Below are positions 63,068 through 64,000 of a DNA stretch of 64,000 nt, in pieces. Both the position numbers and the translations under genes were made by a program. How positions within the stretch are numbered: position 1 is the first letter of the stretch; every line of letters begins with the position of its first letter. Source of the stretch: Variovorax sp. N23 (GTDB lineage: Bacteria > Pseudomonadota > Gammaproteobacteria > Burkholderiales > Burkholderiaceae_C). The stretch covers positions 109,667-173,666 of the forward strand of contig NZ_JAOOPY010000012.1 in the NCBI RefSeq assembly GCF_025486315.1, in the 5' to 3' direction. The notes beneath the pieces were generated by a model that saw only the letters and a list, made by a program, of their open reading frames with translations, did not search any database and had not been told where the DNA came from.

Positions 63068-63752
63068 AGTCAATCCCCGCAAGGTCGTCCTCAAGGTCCG
63101 CGGCCTCACCAAGCGCTTCCACGAAGGCCGCATCGACCTCACCGTGCTGCACGGCGTCGACCTCGACGTGCATGCCGGCGAGACGCTCGCCATCGTCGGC
63201 GCCTCGGGCTCGGGCAAGAGCACGATGCTGCACCTGATGGGCGGGCTCGATGCGCCGACCGCCGGCAGCGTCGAGCTGCACGGCAAGAACATCGCGCACG
63301 CCGATGCGGCCGAGCAGGGCCGGCTGCGCAACCGGCACCTCGGTTTTGTCTACCAGTTCCATCACCTGCTGCCGGAATTCAGCGCGCTCGACAACGTCGC
63401 GATGCCGCTGAAGATCCGGCGCGCGCCGCCGGCCGAGCAGACGCAGGCCGCCACGCAGATGCTGACGGCTGTCGGCCTGGGCGAGCGGCTGCAGCATCGC
63501 CCGGCCGAACTCTCGGGCGGCGAGCGCCAGCGCGTGGCCATCGCGCGCGCGCTGGTGACGCAACCCGACTGCGTGCTGGCCGACGAGCCCACCGGCAACC
63601 TCGACCGCAGCACGGCCGACGGCGTGTTCGCGCTGATGCTCGAGCTTGCCCGCAAGCGCGGTACGGCCTTCGTCATGGTGACCCACGACGAGACCCTGGC
63701 CAGCCGCTGCGACCGCGTGCTGCGGCTGGTGGCGGGGCGGCTGGCCGATTGA
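63060..63752 (+). CDS. lolD: Lipoprotein-releasing ABC ATPase LolD
   Basis: 230 aa. Walker [11 protein letters not shown]-loop [10 protein letters not shown], signature [16 protein letters not shown], Walker [12 protein letters not shown], switch His in VMVTHDE. It powers lipoprotein release with the preceding permease. Confidence 0.97.
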   Translation: MSEVNPRKVVLKVRGLTKRFHEGRIDLTVLHGVDLDVHAGETLAIVGASGSGKSTMLHLMGGLDAPTAGSVELHGKNIAHADAAEQGRLRNRHLGFVYQFHHLLPEFSALDNVAMPLKIRRAPPAEQTQAATQMLTAVGLGERLQHRPAELSGGERQRVAIARALVTQPDCVLADEPTGNLDRSTADGVFALMLELARKRGTAFVMVTHDETLASRCDRVLRLVAGRLAD

Positions 63753-63758
63753 GCGCGT

Positions 63759-63848
63759 GTGGATGAACGCCTGCGCGTCGGCCGCGTGCCGCTCGCGGGG
63801 CTGGCGCCGGGGGAGTGGCGCTACCTGCTGCCGCACGAAAAGTTCTAA
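63759..63848 (+). pseudogene. C-terminal remnant resembling an RsuA/RluF-type pseudouridine synthase
   Basis: The 29-codon frame after lolD reads ERLRVGRVPLAGLAPGEWRY then LLPHEKF, the typical ending of RluF/RsuA-like proteins (R-x-G-x-x-x-L-x-G-L-x-x-G-x-W-R-x-L). No catalytic domain precedes it; it lies directly behind lolD in the same frame. A truncated gene is likelier than a functional 29-aa peptide. Confidence 0.4.
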
Positions 63849-64000
63849 GCGGCCTTTTTCGCGCGGGCCGGCCCCGCGATTCGGTCACACAACCGAGGTG
63901 AATTTCCCGGCCTTGCGCCCGTTCCACATTCATTGACATTCTGGGCGCAGCCTCGCCCTCAGAATCCGCGCCTTTCCAACGGGTACAGGGCGGGCAATGT

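Overview
The window comes from a high-GC betaproteobacterium, most likely a member of the Comamonadaceae (Variovorax/Acidovorax-like). The basis is the gene set: a Bug-type tripartite tricarboxylate receptor, a Lys/Ala-tailed HU, a DUF442-SQR fusion with persulfide dioxygenase, the ureA-hupE-ureB-ureC order, a self-sufficient CYP116B-type P450, and a short repeat with two copies here. No rRNA, CRISPR array or intact tRNA was seen.

Bases 1 to about 18,440 are an accessory island, visibly less GC-rich than the rest. (1) 1-4965: four co-directional, tightly packed genes encoding a zinc-hook ABC/SMC-like ATPase, a PIN-GNAT-PUA-like fusion, an ASCH protein and a small P-loop kinase. I recognise no named system in this combination; it is the best candidate for an undescribed defence or RNA-targeting module. 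(2) 4986-6216: an unknown minus-strand gene flanked by inverted copies of a GCTAAAGT-containing repeat. (3) 6357-12400: a Tn7-like transposition operon (small HTH protein, TnsA, TnsB, TnsC, two TniQ). The tnsA ribosome-binding site lies in a predicted three-way-junction RNA. A HAD hydrolase follows. (4) 13122-17185, minus strand: zinc-ribbon protein, large serine recombinase, a ParB-like gene and a RepB-like gene. The ParB-like gene is split by a 150-bp MITE-like insertion with a clean TTAG duplication; removing it restores the frame. (5) 17.3-18.4 kb: gene debris and a tRNA-like fold at the edge.

From 18,448 on the DNA looks like core chromosome. 18.4-24.7 kb is a sulfane-sulfur detoxification circuit: a YgaP-like membrane protein, persulfide dioxygenase, DUF442-SQR and SulP, read from a good sigma-54 promoter and controlled by the divergent FisR-type activator. 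Then come a degenerate EAL-CBS-GGDEF protein, a LysR/quinone oxidoreductase pair, small membrane proteins, a FlhD without FlhC beside it, HU, and an acyl-CoA dehydrogenase/phosphotransferase pair.

34.9-39.1 kb carries an unusual set: CDP-alcohol phosphotransferase, dehydrogenase, a 6-pyruvoyltetrahydropterin synthase-like protein lacking the usual catalytic Cys, glycosyltransferase and methyltransferase. It may make a modified pterin-like or glycosylated small molecule. 39.1-46.9 kb has an NlpC/P60 lipoprotein, NhaR, a Bax-inhibitor-1 protein, an IscR-like regulator short of cluster ligands, and an IclR / Bug receptor / self-sufficient P450 set.

46.9-57.2 kb is a urease locus (ureA-hupE-ureB-ureC-GNAT-ureE-ureF-ureG, with no ureD in the window), divergent from a permease-histidine kinase-receiver fusion and its LuxR-type response regulator. 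They are plausibly a nitrogen-source sensing unit. The receiver domain carries an in-frame copy of a ~71-bp repeat whose second copy lies before lolC. The window ends with a beta-barrel-like protein, a hydroxyacid dehydrogenase, recJ and its conserved neighbour, and lolC/lolD.
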